Notes: generated from the letters alone by a model not told the origin. 64,000 bases of DNA from Bacteroides bouchesdurhonensis (GCF_900155865.1 NZ_LT707006.1:4132577-4196576); one strand, 5' to 3'; shown: positions 8,663-17,839, counted from the stretch's first letter. A program made the numbers and translations.

Positions 8663-9613
8663 ATGATTTCCCAACCCACTTTACAAGATTATAACGAGCT
8701 GACTCTGTTATGGGAAGCTTCAGTTCGTAGTACGCATCATTTCTTGACGGAAGAGAATATCCGATATTATAAGCCATTGGTACGGGAACAATATCTGCCG
8801 GCTGTAGATTTGTACATCATACGTCGTGAAGATAACCGAATCGTTGCTTTCATGGGATTAAGCGATGAATTAATTGAAATGCTGTTTGTTCATCCTGATG
8901 CACAAGGGAAAGGCTATGGCAAACAATTGATTGACTTTGCCGTAAACAAAAAACAGATAACTAAGGTCGATGTAAATGAACAGAACGAAAAAGCTTTGCA
9001 GTTTTATCTAAACAGAGGATTTGATGTAATCGGACGCGATGTAACGGACCCTTCCGGCAAACCTTTTCCTATTTTACACATGGAAATAACGGCTCCTTTC
9101 GTCAATCAGTTGTCCAAACGTTTCCATATTGAGGATATTCACTCTCTCATATATCAAATAAAATACAACAGTTCACGTAAAGAAGAGCTTTACCAACTGA
9201 TCTTTGACAAAGACAATTATATCTCCTATCAGGCTCTTTGGACATGTAGTCATTTACCTCTTTCGGAAAGAAAATGGCTGGAAAGCAAACAGGAGGAGCT
9301 TATTGAAGAAGTTCTCCATTGTCCCCATTCCGGAAAAAGACGGATTCTTTTGCAATTATTGGAAAAACAGTCTTTTAAAGATACCACCAGAGTAGATTTT
9401 CTAGACTTCTGCCTGAACCACATGCTTTCTAAACAAGAACCACCAGGCATACAAAGCCTTTGTATCAAACTGGCTTATAAGCTTTGCCAACCGATTCCGG
9501 AATTATTGCAAGAGTTTTGGATGATGATAGAAATAGCTAAAGAAGAACAAGGATCAGCAGCTGTGAAATCGGCAATACGGAATCTATCGAAAAAGAAGAA
9601 ACAAAAAGAATGA
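8663..9613 (+). CDS. GNAT acetyltransferase fused to a C-terminal HEAT-like helical domain
   Basis: Residues 1 to about 150 form a YjaB-type acetyltransferase, with the acetyl-CoA loop HPDAQGKGYGKQL at about residues 77-89 and the NEKALQFYLNRGF segment. Residues ~155-316 are all helical and Leu-rich, in paired helices of about 35 residues, ending in a Lys-rich tail. They resemble HEAT-type repeats, as in small adaptor or alkylpurine-glycosylase-like folds. The join is in frame with no sign of error. What the second part binds is unknown; it may supply the protein substrate. Confidence 0.75.
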   Translation: MISQPTLQDYNELTLLWEASVRSTHHFLTEENIRYYKPLVREQYLPAVDLYIIRREDNRIVAFMGLSDELIEMLFVHPDAQGKGYGKQLIDFAVNKKQITKVDVNEQNEKALQFYLNRGFDVIGRDVTDPSGKPFPILHMEITAPFVNQLSKRFHIEDIHSLIYQIKYNSSRKEELYQLIFDKDNYISYQALWTCSHLPLSERKWLESKQEELIEEVLHCPHSGKRRILLQLLEKQSFKDTTRVDFLDFCLNHMLSKQEPPGIQSLCIKLAYKLCQPIPELLQEFWMMIEIAKEEQGSAAVKSAIRNLSKKKKQKE

Positions 9614-9696
9614 ATGGGATAAATAAAGAATATGAGGCAAAGGCATATTGACAAGTGGTTTGCTTAATAACATTACATCAGCTATGTATTACGCAA

Positions 9697-9730
9697 ATGA
9701 TGCGATTTTGAAATATCAGAATCGCATCAT
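9697..9730. terminator. Bidirectional hairpin between convergent genes
   Basis: Perfect 11-base arms (9697-9707, 9720-9730) with a 12-base loop lie between the plus-strand gene ending at 9613 and the minus-strand gene ending at 9785. The T-rich tail is only moderate on either side. Confidence 0.5.
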
Positions 9731-9784
9731 CTATTTATTCCGTAAGAGAAAAATTAGTATCAATAAAAGGTAAAGACCTACTTA

Positions 9785-10249
9785 TCAATTGAAATAATAC
9801 AAGAATACTGCTATTCCCTCTAATGCTTTCTTAGGTTGGTCTTTTATCTCAATAGCAAACTTGATCTCTGCTTTTGCCACACCACGCAAGTTCGTCAATG
9901 AATGCAACGTAGTTACCAAACGTATACTCTGACCTGACAACACAGCCTGACCAAATTTCATTTTGTCCATACCGTAATTGATCATCATTTTCAAATTATT
10001 CACCTGAATGATCTGGTTCCACAAATAAGGAAGCATAGACAAGGTCAAATAGCCATGAGCGATGGTGCTTTTATAAGGACTTTCTACTTTAGCACGCTCT
10101 GTGTCCACATGAATCCATTGATGATCCAGCGTTGCATCAGCAAAAAGGTTAATACGTTCCTGAGAAAGTTCTACATAATCGGAAACACCGATCTGCTGTC
10201 CAACCAGTTTTTCAAATTCTTCATACGAGTTAATAATTACTTGAGCCAT
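9785..10249 (-). CDS. MaoC-like (R)-hydratase, hot-dog fold
   Basis: This protein of 154 residues is about the normal length for MaoC single domains. The hydratase signature is clear: a catalytic Asp followed by HxW (ATLDHQWIHVD) near residue 47 and the helix with HGYLTLSMLP. Such enzymes hydrate enoyl-CoA to (R)-3-hydroxyacyl-CoA. The frame extends to 10282, but the Met at 10249 starts the conserved region; a minus-strand TATTTTTG box lies at 10293-10300. There are no fatty-acid or polyhydroxyalkanoate genes nearby. Confidence 0.85.
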   Translation of the reverse strand: MAQVIINSYEEFEKLVGQQIGVSDYVELSQERINLFADATLDHQWIHVDTERAKVESPYKSTIAHGYLTLSMLPYLWNQIIQVNNLKMMINYGMDKMKFGQAVLSGQSIRLVTTLHSLTNLRGVAKAEIKFAIEIKDQPKKALEGIAVFLYYFN

Positions 10250-10346
10250 AGTTTTTATTGTTTTATGGAGATTATACATCAATTATTGGCTGCAAAAATA
10301 GGAAAAATAAATGATATGGCTCTCAATAAAGAATAAAAGCTATTTT

Positions 10347-10895
10347 TTACAAAGAGGACTCGTTGGATCTGAGCACAGCTTGTTTCAGAGTATCTGATAA
10401 TATACTGTATCCTTTTCCATTCAGATGTAAATCATCGATAGTCATTTCCGGATTCAATCGTCCATCCGACAATAGCCGATTGAATACATCCAGATAAACA
10501 ATACCCGTTCCTGCCAGTTTACGTTGTATTTTCTGATTAAGAACACGTATAAAACGATTCACTGCCGTACTATAATCATCATAATCATTACGAGGAAAAA
10601 TACAGAACAGAAATGTTTTCAAGGAAGGAATAACAAGTACAGCTTTCACATATCGTTCCACATAATCATCCACATTTTCCTCATTCAACTGATAAATATC
10701 ATTCGTACCAAACTGAATAACGACCTGACAATCAGAAGTGTCTTTATCAAATGATTCCACATAGGACAATCCTCCACCGGGAGCACCATAATTGAAACAC
10801 TCCCACTGCGGGAAATAGACATTCAAAGCCCAGAATGCCATATGACTGTTGCCTACAAAGGCAAATTTCGGTTTATTCTCCATACGATTCTTCAA
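10347..10895 (-). CDS. SGNH/GDSL-family hydrolase
   Basis: The 182-residue protein has the blocks of this family: block I is GNSH, with the nucleophile Ser (variant of GDSH); block III is GTND; and block V is DDLHLNGKG, with the Asp and His of the triad. It has no signal peptide, so a cytoplasmic esterase or lipase-like role is likely. The ATG at 10895 and the Met at 10883 are both possible. A minus-strand TATATTTG box lies at 10916-10923. Substrate unknown. Confidence 0.8.
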   Translation of the reverse strand: MKNRMENKPKFAFVGNSHMAFWALNVYFPQWECFNYGAPGGGLSYVESFDKDTSDCQVVIQFGTNDIYQLNEENVDDYVERYVKAVLVIPSLKTFLFCIFPRNDYDDYSTAVNRFIRVLNQKIQRKLAGTGIVYLDVFNRLLSDGRLNPEMTIDDLHLNGKGYSILSDTLKQAVLRSNESSL

Positions 10896-10946
10896 TACCT
10901 TTTTAAACTCTAAAACAAATATAGAACAAATTTCGCAGATTTAGTT

Positions 10947-10954
10947 TACTTTTG
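10947..10954 (+). promoter_or_regulatory. -7 promoter element (TACTTTTG)
   Basis: A consensus -7 box lies 29 bases before the pseudouridine synthase ATG at 10984. Confidence 0.5.
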
Positions 10955-10983
10955 CACCCGTAAAGATAGCTATATACGAACTG

Positions 10984-12624
10984 ATGAAACATTTTTTCAG
11001 CCAATCGATTTCCCACATTCCGTTACCGGAGAAATTCACATATCCTTTTCATTATACGCCTCATCCATTATGCGTGTTAGCCACAGAAGAGGTAAAAGCA
11101 TTTATTGAGACGCAAGTGAAATGGCAAGAAGAATTATCTTTGGGTAAAATGTTCGGTGTTCTAATTGTGCAGGACAATAAAGAAATGATAAGTTATCTGG
11201 CAGCTTTCTCCGGCAATCTGGCGGGAAAAAATCTACATCCTTTTTTTGTCCCTCCTGTCTATGATCTATTGCAACCACAAGGTTTCTTCAAGATAGAAGA
11301 AGAACAGATCTCTACTATTAATTCACGAATAAAAGAATTGGAAGCCGACCCCACCTATCAGACTTTAAAACAAAGACTAAAAACAGAAACTGAACAGGCA
11401 ACCGTTGCATTAACCAAAGCCAAAGCCGAACTGAAAGCAAACAAAGAAGCAAGGGAGCTCCGACGTCAATCCGTAGCTTCTCTTTCTGAGGAAGAACAAA
11501 CAGCTCTTATCAAAGAAAGCCAGTTTCAGAAAGCCAATTTTAAGAGATTGGAACGGAAATGGAAAAAATTATTAGAAGAACGAAAAGCAGAAGTTGTAGC
11601 ATTCGAGACAGCCATAGAAGATTTAAAGATGGAAAGGAAAGAACGTTCCGCTGCCTTACAACAGAAACTTTTCCAACAGTTCCGAATGCTAAATGCCAAA
11701 GGAGAAGTAAAAGACCTATGTACTATTTTCAAAGAAACGGTACATAAGATTCCTCCCGGAGGGGCTGGTGAATGCGCATTACCTAAATTATTACAATATG
11801 CTTATCTCCACCAATTGAAACCTTTAGCAATGGCTGAATTTTGGTGGGGAAACTCACCTAAAACGGAAGTACGGCATCATGGTTATTATTACCCTTCCTG
11901 TAAAGGCAAATGTGAGCCCATCTTGAAACATATGCTACAAGGATTGGAGGTGGACGAGAATCCTCTCACTACTGACCCACGTCCACATATGGATTTAGAA
12001 ATTGTTTTTGAAGATGAATGGTTGCTGGTAGTCAATAAGCCCTCCGGAATACTATCTGTACCGGGTAAAATAGAAACAGTAGACTCTGTTTTTCAACGTG
12101 TGCGAAAGAAATATCCAAATGCAACCGGACCAATGATTGTCCATCGCCTGGATATGGCAACTTCCGGATTATTACTCATTGCTAAAACCAAAGAAGTGCA
12201 TCAACATTTACAAGCACAATTTGAAAATCATACAATCAAGAAACGATATATTGCTCTACTCGATGGAAGCAAACTTGAAAAACCAATAAAGAAAAACGGA
12301 AGGATCGAACTTCCTCTTTGCTTGAATCCATTAGACCGCCCCCGACAAATGGTCAGCGAAGAATATGGTAAAACTGCAATCACTGAATATCAGGTATTGG
12401 AAAGTTCGGGAGAATATATCCGTATCCTCTTTTATCCCAAAACCGGACGCACACACCAGTTACGCATACATGCCGCCCATCCGCAAGGTCTGGGTTGTCC
12501 CATCGTAGGAGATGAACTTTATGGAATGAAAGCCAACAGACTTTATTTGCATGCCGAATATATTGAGTTCTGCCATCCTGTTTATGGCGAAACAATCTGT
12601 CTGCAAAAAGAGGCGGAATTCTAA
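10984..12624 (+). CDS. RluA-family pseudouridine synthase with N-terminal coiled-coil region
   Basis: The protein has 546 residues. The C-terminal ~220 are a standard RluA catalytic domain, with the catalytic Asp in HRLDMATSG (about residue 386) and the closing KTGRTHQLRIH motif. The N-terminal half is unlike E. coli RluA: about residues 100-240 are a charged Lys/Glu-rich coiled coil and residues 270-330 hold a Cys-containing segment. This long form is common in Bacteroidota, usually annotated as RluA-family, and probably modifies rRNA or tRNA. The exact uridine target is unknown. It is monocistronic with its own -7 box. Confidence 0.85.
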   Translation: MKHFFSQSISHIPLPEKFTYPFHYTPHPLCVLATEEVKAFIETQVKWQEELSLGKMFGVLIVQDNKEMISYLAAFSGNLAGKNLHPFFVPPVYDLLQPQGFFKIEEEQISTINSRIKELEADPTYQTLKQRLKTETEQATVALTKAKAELKANKEARELRRQSVASLSEEEQTALIKESQFQKANFKRLERKWKKLLEERKAEVVAFETAIEDLKMERKERSAALQQKLFQQFRMLNAKGEVKDLCTIFKETVHKIPPGGAGECALPKLLQYAYLHQLKPLAMAEFWWGNSPKTEVRHHGYYYPSCKGKCEPILKHMLQGLEVDENPLTTDPRPHMDLEIVFEDEWLLVVNKPSGILSVPGKIETVDSVFQRVRKKYPNATGPMIVHRLDMATSGLLLIAKTKEVHQHLQAQFENHTIKKRYIALLDGSKLEKPIKKNGRIELPLCLNPLDRPRQMVSEEYGKTAITEYQVLESSGEYIRILFYPKTGRTHQLRIHAAHPQGLGCPIVGDELYGMKANRLYLHAEYIEFCHPVYGETICLQKEAEF

Positions 12625-12901
12625 AAACGTTCTTTTGTAGTGAACTGAATACTATGGATCTAACAACCGGAACTTATTTCCTCCGAAACAACTTATGTTC
12701 AAGCAGCATCAATGGGGAGGAAATTCTTATACAGAATAAAATCGGGGAATCAAGAAAATTACAAAGATCTTTATTACACGAAATTAGCCCAAAGATTGAC
12801 AATCTAATTTTACCCTTCGCAAGCAATGAAATGTCTATAGATAAGGGCGTTCGTAAAAACTCTTTCTTTTAAGTCAATCCTAATCTCGGTTATTAACTAG
12901 A

Positions 12902-14293
12902 TTAAGCAGAATATTCCAATTCCTCTTCTTTGGAAGAAGATATAGGTGTGAGACAACTTTTCTTTAACCTGCGATAGACATAAATAAATGCAGGAATTAA
13001 AAATAAATCCGCTGCGATCCACGCGGTCGGGTCACCAAAACAAACGGCTATGAAACCGAAAGCCGGCACTGCATAAATACTGACTAGTATACGAGCAATC
13101 ATTTCCGAAACGCCGGAAAACATAGCAAGATTCGTATATCCCACTCCCTGAATGGTATAACGGAGAATACAAAGCAATCCGAGTACAGGGAAAAAGCAGC
13201 AAGCAACATGAAGGAAGAGTTCTGTATTTTTCAGAATTTCCGTCTCCGAAGGATCTACAAAAATCAAAGCAAAATACTTAGATCCCACCATCAACAGTAC
13301 AAAAGTCAGTGCTGTATAAATTAACATCATCAGTACACTGGCTTTAATTCCTAACCAAACACGTTCCGGTTTACCGGCTCCGTAATTCTGTCCGCTGTAA
13401 GTTGCCATGGCAATACCCAAACTCTCAAATGTACAGATAAAGAACATTTTGATACGCATAGCCGATGTAAATGCCGCTACACAAGCCGTTCCCAACGCAT
13501 TGTTAGCACTCTGGAGCATTATACTGCCAATTGCAGTAATGGAAAACTGCAATCCCATAGGTACACCTATATAAAGCAATGTCTTAGCCAATTTTGGTTG
13601 GAATCGTCGTTCTTTTGGAGAGCTCTGTAATATTTCAAACTTCCTGCGCATATAAATATAGCATAGAACCGCCGAAAGTCCCTGCGAGACAACAGTGGCA
13701 ATGGCAGCTCCCGCCACTCCCCAATCGAGTACCAGAATACAGAATAAATCGAGAACGATATTTAATACGGTAGATAAGAGCAAAAACCAGAAAGGTGTTT
13801 TACTATCCCCTAATGCACGAATAATACTCGAAAGAAGATTATAGAAGAAAGTTGCCGGGATGCCGATAAAGGTAACAAACAGATAATCATAAGCTCCGTC
13901 AAAAATAATTTCCGGTGTACGCATTATACGAAGTATATCGGCACAATAGATACTGGTAATAACAGCAATGGCCAAAGACATCCCAACAGCCAGTTTCAGG
14001 CTGACGGCAACATAACTGCGCATCGTACTATAATCTCGTGCTCCAAACTTCTGCGCTACAGGAATCCCAAATCCGCCGCAACAACCATTACAAAAGCCTA
14101 GAATAAGAAAGACAACCGATGTACTTGCTCCAACAGAAGCTAATGAGTTTATTCCCAAGAACTTTCCAACTATTGCAGCATCCACAAGTGAATATGTTTG
14201 TTGCAATAGATTGCCAAGTAATAACGGCAGTGTAAACTTTAAAATTAGAGGTAATGCCGGTCCTGCCGTCATTTCTTTAGAAGTTGCCATACA
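12902..14293 (-). CDS. MATE family multidrug/Na+ antiporter
   Basis: The 463-residue protein has about twelve membrane segments. The N-terminal half carries the MATE pattern (LLGNLLQQTYSLVDAAIVGKF), repeated in the second half as in this pseudo-twofold family. The frame is open to 14317, but a consensus -7 box (minus-strand TATCTTTG, 14316-14323) covers that codon, so the Met at 14293, which starts the cytoplasmic N-terminus, is preferred. It would export cationic drugs or metabolites using Na+ or H+. No neighbouring regulator was seen. The gap 12625-12901 holds only a 72-codon frame that I do not trust. Confidence 0.9.
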   Translation of the reverse strand, partial: CMATSKEMTAGPALPLILKFTLPLLLGNLLQQTYSLVDAAIVGKFLGINSLASVGASTSVVFLILGFCNGCCGGFGIPVAQKFGARDYSTMRSYVAVSLKLAVGMSLAIAVITSIYCADILRIMRTPEIIFDGAYDYLFVTFIGIPATFFYNLLSSIIRALGDSKTPFWFLLLSTVLNIVLDLFCILVLDWGVAGAAIATVVSQGLSAVLCYIYMRRKFEILQSSPKERRFQPKLAKTLLYIGVPMGLQFSITAIGSIMLQSANNALGTACVAAFTSAMRIKMFFICTFESLGIAMATYSGQNYGAGKPERVWLGIKASVLMMLIYTALTFVLLMVGSKYFALIFVDPSETEILKNTELFLHVACCFFPVLGLLCILRYTIQGVGYTNLAMFSGVSEMIARILVSIYAVPAFGFIAVCFGDPTAWIAADLFLIPAFIYVYRRLKKSCLTPISSSKEEELEYSA

Positions 14294-14315
14294 TCTGTGT
14301 TCTAAAATCAGGCAC

Positions 14316-14323
14316 AAAGATAC
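14316..14323 (-). promoter_or_regulatory. -7 promoter element of the MATE gene
   Basis: Minus-strand TATCTTTG lies 22 bases before the preferred start at 14293. Confidence 0.5.
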
Positions 14324-14401
14324 GGAGAATCCAACGAATAAAATTTAGTTTTCTGCGCCTCTTTCATTGACTTAAATCAAAAAAAACGGAGCATAGATTT
14401 A

Positions 14402-14608
14402 TTATCTCTTTTCTAATCTTTTAGGAGAACCATGCCAAGAGCAGCCTAAACAATAGACCTCTGTCAAATCGAAACCTTCCATAGAAGTTCCTTGTTGTTT
14501 CGGAACAACCTCTCCATTCTCCATTACATAAACCAGTAATCTTTCTCCCAAATCATTCTTCACATACATAGCAGCAATCTTACACTGCGGACATAATAGC
14601 TTTTTCAT
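14402..14608 (-). CDS. Small zinc-ribbon protein
   Basis: This 68-residue protein has two CxxC knuckles, CPQC near the N-terminus and CLGC near the C-terminus, which would hold one Zn ion. The Met at 14608 starts the first knuckle strand; a later Met would cut it off. The minus-strand -7 box (14613-14620) ends only four bases before this ATG, so the mRNA may be leaderless. It is divergent from the YgbA-like gene. The function is unknown. Confidence 0.7.
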   Translation of the reverse strand: MKKLLCPQCKIAAMYVKNDLGERLLVYVMENGEVVPKQQGTSMEGFDLTEVYCLGCSWHGSPKRLEKR

Positions 14609-14612
14609 GCTG

Positions 14613-14650
14613 CAAAGATACAATAGTTTTCTGTCAATTTATTATCTTTG
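14613..14650. promoter_or_regulatory. Divergent pair of -7 promoter elements
   Basis: Minus-strand TATCTTTG at 14613-14620 serves the zinc-ribbon gene, and plus-strand TATCTTTG at 14643-14650 serves the YgbA-like gene. The two boxes are 22 bases apart, so the promoters overlap and could interfere with each other. Confidence 0.55.
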
Positions 14651-14665
14651 CTCCCATATTCAGTT

Positions 14666-14971
14666 ATGGAGAAAAGAAAGAAATCGCGCATTGAACAAGA
14701 AAAAAAGACAGTTGAGATAATGATACGCCTCTACTGCCGGAAAAAGGAGAAGAATATTACGCTTTGCCCGAAGTGTGAAGAATTGCTCCGGTATGCACAT
14801 GCCCGTCTTGAGCATTGTCCTTTTGGAGAAACCAAAAGTTCATGTAAACAGTGCACCGTCCATTGCTACAAACCCATTATGCGAGAACGAATGCGACAAG
14901 TAATGCATTTCTCCGGTCCGAGAATGCTTATATATGCTCCTTTGGAAGCTATCCGCCATTTATTAAGATAA
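14666..14971 (+). CDS. YgbA-like protein (nitrous oxide-stimulated promoter family)
   Basis: The 101-residue protein has the conserved cysteine pattern of this small family: CPKC, then HCPFG, then a CxxCxxHCY cluster at about residues 69-76, and a C-terminal RYAPLEAIRH-like helix. E. coli YgbA is induced under nitrosative stress and contributes to iron-sulfur recovery; the same role here is an inference from the family. The Met at 14666 starts the conserved ERxxRIxxEKxT helix, 15 bases past the -7 box. Confidence 0.8.
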   Translation: MEKRKKSRIEQEKKTVEIMIRLYCRKKEKNITLCPKCEELLRYAHARLEHCPFGETKSSCKQCTVHCYKPIMRERMRQVMHFSGPRMLIYAPLEAIRHLLR

Positions 14972-15033
14972 AACTAACTATTCTTCCTGAACTTCGAATA
15001 AAAGAGTAATACATCAATTTAATAATTAACAAT

Positions 15034-15765
15034 ATGAAACGAGCAATTATCATAGGAGCCACCTCGGGTATCGGACAAGAAGTAGCAAAAATACTTTTAC
15101 TGGAAGGTTGGAAACTGGGAGTAGCTGGCAGACGCCGATCTGCACTCGAAATCTTTCAGAAAATAGCACCGGATCAGATAGAGATCGAGGAATTAGACAT
15201 TACCCAAGAAGAAGCGACTGATAAATTGCAAATACTTATCAATAAGTTAGGAGGTATGGACTTATTCCTGCTTAGTTCCGGCATAGGTTATCAAAATATA
15301 AATTTAGATAGCAAGATAGAATTGGACACAGCACGCACCAATGTGGAGGGATTTATCCGGATGGTAGACAGTGCTTTTACTTATTTCAAAGAAAACGGTG
15401 GCGGTCATCTGGCTGTTATAAGTTCTATAGCAGGAACAAAAGGATTGGGAGTGGCTCCCGCCTATTCTGCAACCAAACGTTTTCAGAATACTTATATCGA
15501 TGCACTCGAACAACTGGCCCACCTGCAAAGACTAAATATTTATTTCACAGATATCCGTCCGGGATTCGTTGCGACAGCTTTGTTGAACGACGGAAAACAT
15601 TATCCAATGCTGATGAAAGCGGACAAAGTAGGATATAGTATTGTAAAAGCAATTAAGAGAAAACAACGGGTAGCGATTATAGACACACGTTACCGTATTC
15701 TCGTATTTTTCTGGCAAATGATTCCTCGATGGATATGGAAACGAATGCCGATTAAAACGAATTGA
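15034..15765 (+). CDS. SDR-family NAD(P)-dependent oxidoreductase
   Basis: This is a classical short-chain dehydrogenase of 243 residues, with the cofactor loop GATSGIGQE at residues 7-15 and the NAG-equivalent region SSGIG near residue 80. The Ser before ISSIAGTKG and the YSATK active site (Tyr about 143, Lys 147) are both present. Catalytic residues are intact. The C-terminus is hydrophobic with Trp residues (residues ~215-238), suggesting membrane association. Substrate unknown; no pathway partner nearby. Confidence 0.85.
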   Translation: MKRAIIIGATSGIGQEVAKILLLEGWKLGVAGRRRSALEIFQKIAPDQIEIEELDITQEEATDKLQILINKLGGMDLFLLSSGIGYQNINLDSKIELDTARTNVEGFIRMVDSAFTYFKENGGGHLAVISSIAGTKGLGVAPAYSATKRFQNTYIDALEQLAHLQRLNIYFTDIRPGFVATALLNDGKHYPMLMKADKVGYSIVKAIKRKQRVAIIDTRYRILVFFWQMIPRWIWKRMPIKTN

Positions 15766-15807
15766 TAATTAACAAGGTTAGATAGTTTCTTTTTCAATAA
15801 AACTACC

Positions 15808-15815
15808 TATATTTG
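15808..15815 (+). promoter_or_regulatory. -7 promoter element (TATATTTG)
   Basis: It lies 27 bases before the ATG at 15843 of the zinc-ribbon gene and supports that start over the in-frame codon at 15813. Confidence 0.5.
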
Positions 15816-15842
15816 TTTCCGAACAATATAAAAAGAAATAAG

Positions 15843-16112
15843 ATGGAACAAAAAATTTGCCAGAGTTGTGGTATGCCAATAGATGACTCTACTTATGGAA
15901 AAGAAGCAGATGGTAGCAATAACGAAGAGTATTGCCATTATTGTTATGCAGACGGACATTTTACTATGGATTGCACAATGGACGAAATGATTGAACACAA
16001 TCTAAAGTTCCTCAATGAGTTTAATAAGGAATCTGAAGTAAAATTTACCTTGGATGAGGCTCGCGCAAGTATGAAAGAATTCTTTCCGCTACTCAAAAGG
16101 TGGCAATCGTAA
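15843..16112 (+). CDS. Putative zinc-ribbon protein (Zn_ribbon_2 type)
   Basis: This 89-residue protein opens with CQSCGMPI, followed by CHYCYADGHF, the two metal knuckles of the short zinc-ribbon family commonly found as a stand-alone protein in Bacteroidota and clostridia. The C-terminal half is an amphipathic helical segment ending in a basic tail. Its biochemical role is not known. The start is set by the -7 box at 15808. Confidence 0.75.
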   Translation: MEQKICQSCGMPIDDSTYGKEADGSNNEEYCHYCYADGHFTMDCTMDEMIEHNLKFLNEFNKESEVKFTLDEARASMKEFFPLLKRWQS

Positions 16113-16160
16113 AATCCTGTAATAGAGGTTTGCTTGTCATTACCGAATTGGAGTATTTCA

Positions 16161-16430
16161 TTAAAGTGATAAGAACTCCGGATGACGCTCTAGCCATTTC
16201 ACTGCATAAGAGCAGGTTGCTTTAGGTTTCAGTCCATTTTGCAAAGCAAAGTCATAGGTAGCTTTTACCAATGCGGCTGCAATTCCACGCCCCTCAATGG
16301 GTGGAGGGACAATCGTATGAATAATATCAAGGCTATTGCCCAACAAACGATACTCAACAAAAGCAGTACGACCATCTACTTCCGTTTTAAACAATTTCTG
16401 TTCCGGTTGATGAATAATTTTGTAATCCAT
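16161..16430 (-). CDS. Small GNAT-like acetyltransferase (YjdJ/GCN5-related short type)
   Basis: The 89-residue protein has the core of the short GNAT class: a beta hairpin ending EYRLLG, then IVPPPIEGRGIAAALVK (acetyl-CoA loop, about residues 40-56), and a final CSYAVKWLERHPEF segment. These minimal acetyltransferases act on unknown small molecules or proteins. It lies 12 bases after the stop-proximal end of the next minus-strand gene, so the two are probably co-transcribed from the right. Confidence 0.8.
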   Translation of the reverse strand: MDYKIIHQPEQKLFKTEVDGRTAFVEYRLLGNSLDIIHTIVPPPIEGRGIAAALVKATYDFALQNGLKPKATCSYAVKWLERHPEFLSL

Positions 16431-16442
16431 GTTATTATAGTT

Positions 16443-17783
16443 TTAAAGTTGTTCAATCCACTTCAAACGTGTTGTATCATAACCGCGACGTTCAGCAGCG
16501 GTTACCAGCTTTTTCTTCACTTCTTCTGGAAGCTGTGGAGTACGGCTTAATATCCAAAGATATTTATCAGTGCTACTGCCAATAAGAGCATAATTATAGT
16601 TCTCCTCATCCAATTCCATAATATAATAATCAGAATAAACTCCGGGAAAAAACGAAACCTTCAATTTCCCTGGTTGAGTAAGATCAGGGATAATAGCACG
16701 TCCGGTAGCTGCTTTACAAACATTATACGGAGTTTTCTTTTTACATCCGCAATTTTCCACACGAATCGTTCCGTTAGGACGTAATGTATAAGTAGCCGTT
16801 ACATCAATAAGCCCCCGTTCAAAACGATTATCAAAACGGGCTATTTCATACCAATGTCCCATATAGTGGGAAAGGTCCAATTTATTGACAGTATGATGAT
16901 CTGTTCCTTCGAATAATTTTTCCACTGTTGGTACAGAGAAAGTGAAACCGGCATCAAGTAAGCGTGTAGGATGAACATATTGCCCAGTGGTCAGAAACGA
17001 AGCCGCTTCACCATAAAGCAAACGAAAGACTGTACGAGGAACTTTAACTGTCATCCAAGAATGATATGCTTTCGCCATTGCATTCGTAAAAGGTAATTGG
17101 GTAATTTGTTGGGGAGCAACCAAATTAAAAGTTCCCTGCAATGATTCATTATTAATGATAAAAGCTATTGCACGACACAAATCACAAATACTGATCCATG
17201 GAAAAGGTTGCGTACCAGGACCTATAGCAGTAGCTACTTTCATCATTTTCAGTGATCTCAGCATTTGTTGCATAGCTCCTCCATCAGGAGAAAGTACAAT
17301 ACCGAAGCGAGTAATCACCGTTCTCGTTGATGCCGGACATCGATGGGCTTCTTTCTCCCAGGCATAACATAAATCCGACAAAAATCCTTCTCCCCTGACT
17401 TTACTATATTCATCGAACACAGTTGTATCCGCACCCGGTTCTTCTCCTTCCCTTGAAGGATAATATCCTGTAGCAGAAGCTGAAATAAACAATTTCGGTT
17501 TCGTTTTGATAGTGCCCAGAATACGAATAATATGATGAGTTGTATTAATACGACTATCATACAATTCTTTTTTATATTCAGGAGTCCAACGTCGGTAGAT
17601 AGGAGCACCAGCCAGATTGATAATAACATCACAGTGGGTCAACGTCTGAATCAAATGACCGGACATATCCTCACGAAACATCGATCTTCCAAGCGGAAGT
17701 ATCCGGTGTCCTTCCGTTTCAGTCAGAAACTTAGAAAGATGTTTGCCTATATATCCGGTGGCTCCGGTAATTACTATATTCAT
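16443..17783 (-). CDS. TIGR01777-type epimerase fused to a Blc-like lipocalin domain
   Basis: The protein has 446 residues. Residues 1 to ~295 form a YfcH/TIGR01777 NAD(P)-binding protein, with the GATGYIG loop at residues 7-13, the SSASATGYY region and, at about 260-290, the C-terminal DUF1731-like segment (QYVHPTRLLDAGF). Residues ~303-446 are a lipocalin, with the GxW signature MGHWYEIARF and a final LSRTP strand as in bacterial Blc. Free Blc is an outer-membrane lipoprotein; here the lipocalin has no signal peptide and must be cytoplasmic. A lipid or hydrophobic substrate for the reductase half is an inference. Confidence 0.85.
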   Translation of the reverse strand: MNIVITGATGYIGKHLSKFLTETEGHRILPLGRSMFREDMSGHLIQTLTHCDVIINLAGAPIYRRWTPEYKKELYDSRINTTHHIIRILGTIKTKPKLFISASATGYYPSREGEEPGADTTVFDEYSKVRGEGFLSDLCYAWEKEAHRCPASTRTVITRFGIVLSPDGGAMQQMLRSLKMMKVATAIGPGTQPFPWISICDLCRAIAFIINNESLQGTFNLVAPQQITQLPFTNAMAKAYHSWMTVKVPRTVFRLLYGEAASFLTTGQYVHPTRLLDAGFTFSVPTVEKLFEGTDHHTVNKLDLSHYMGHWYEIARFDNRFERGLIDVTATYTLRPNGTIRVENCGCKKKTPYNVCKAATGRAIIPDLTQPGKLKVSFFPGVYSDYYIMELDEENYNYALIGSSTDKYLWILSRTPQLPEEVKKKLVTAAERRGYDTTRLKWIEQL

Positions 17784-17839
17784 ATGGATCCATTGTTTTT
17801 TAACTATACTAGAAAACGTATAAAAAGCAAAAAAAGTTC

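Noticed and set aside
12654..12872. 72-codon plus-strand reading frame
   Set aside because: No promoter, no motif, and composition like intergenic DNA; left out as a likely chance frame.
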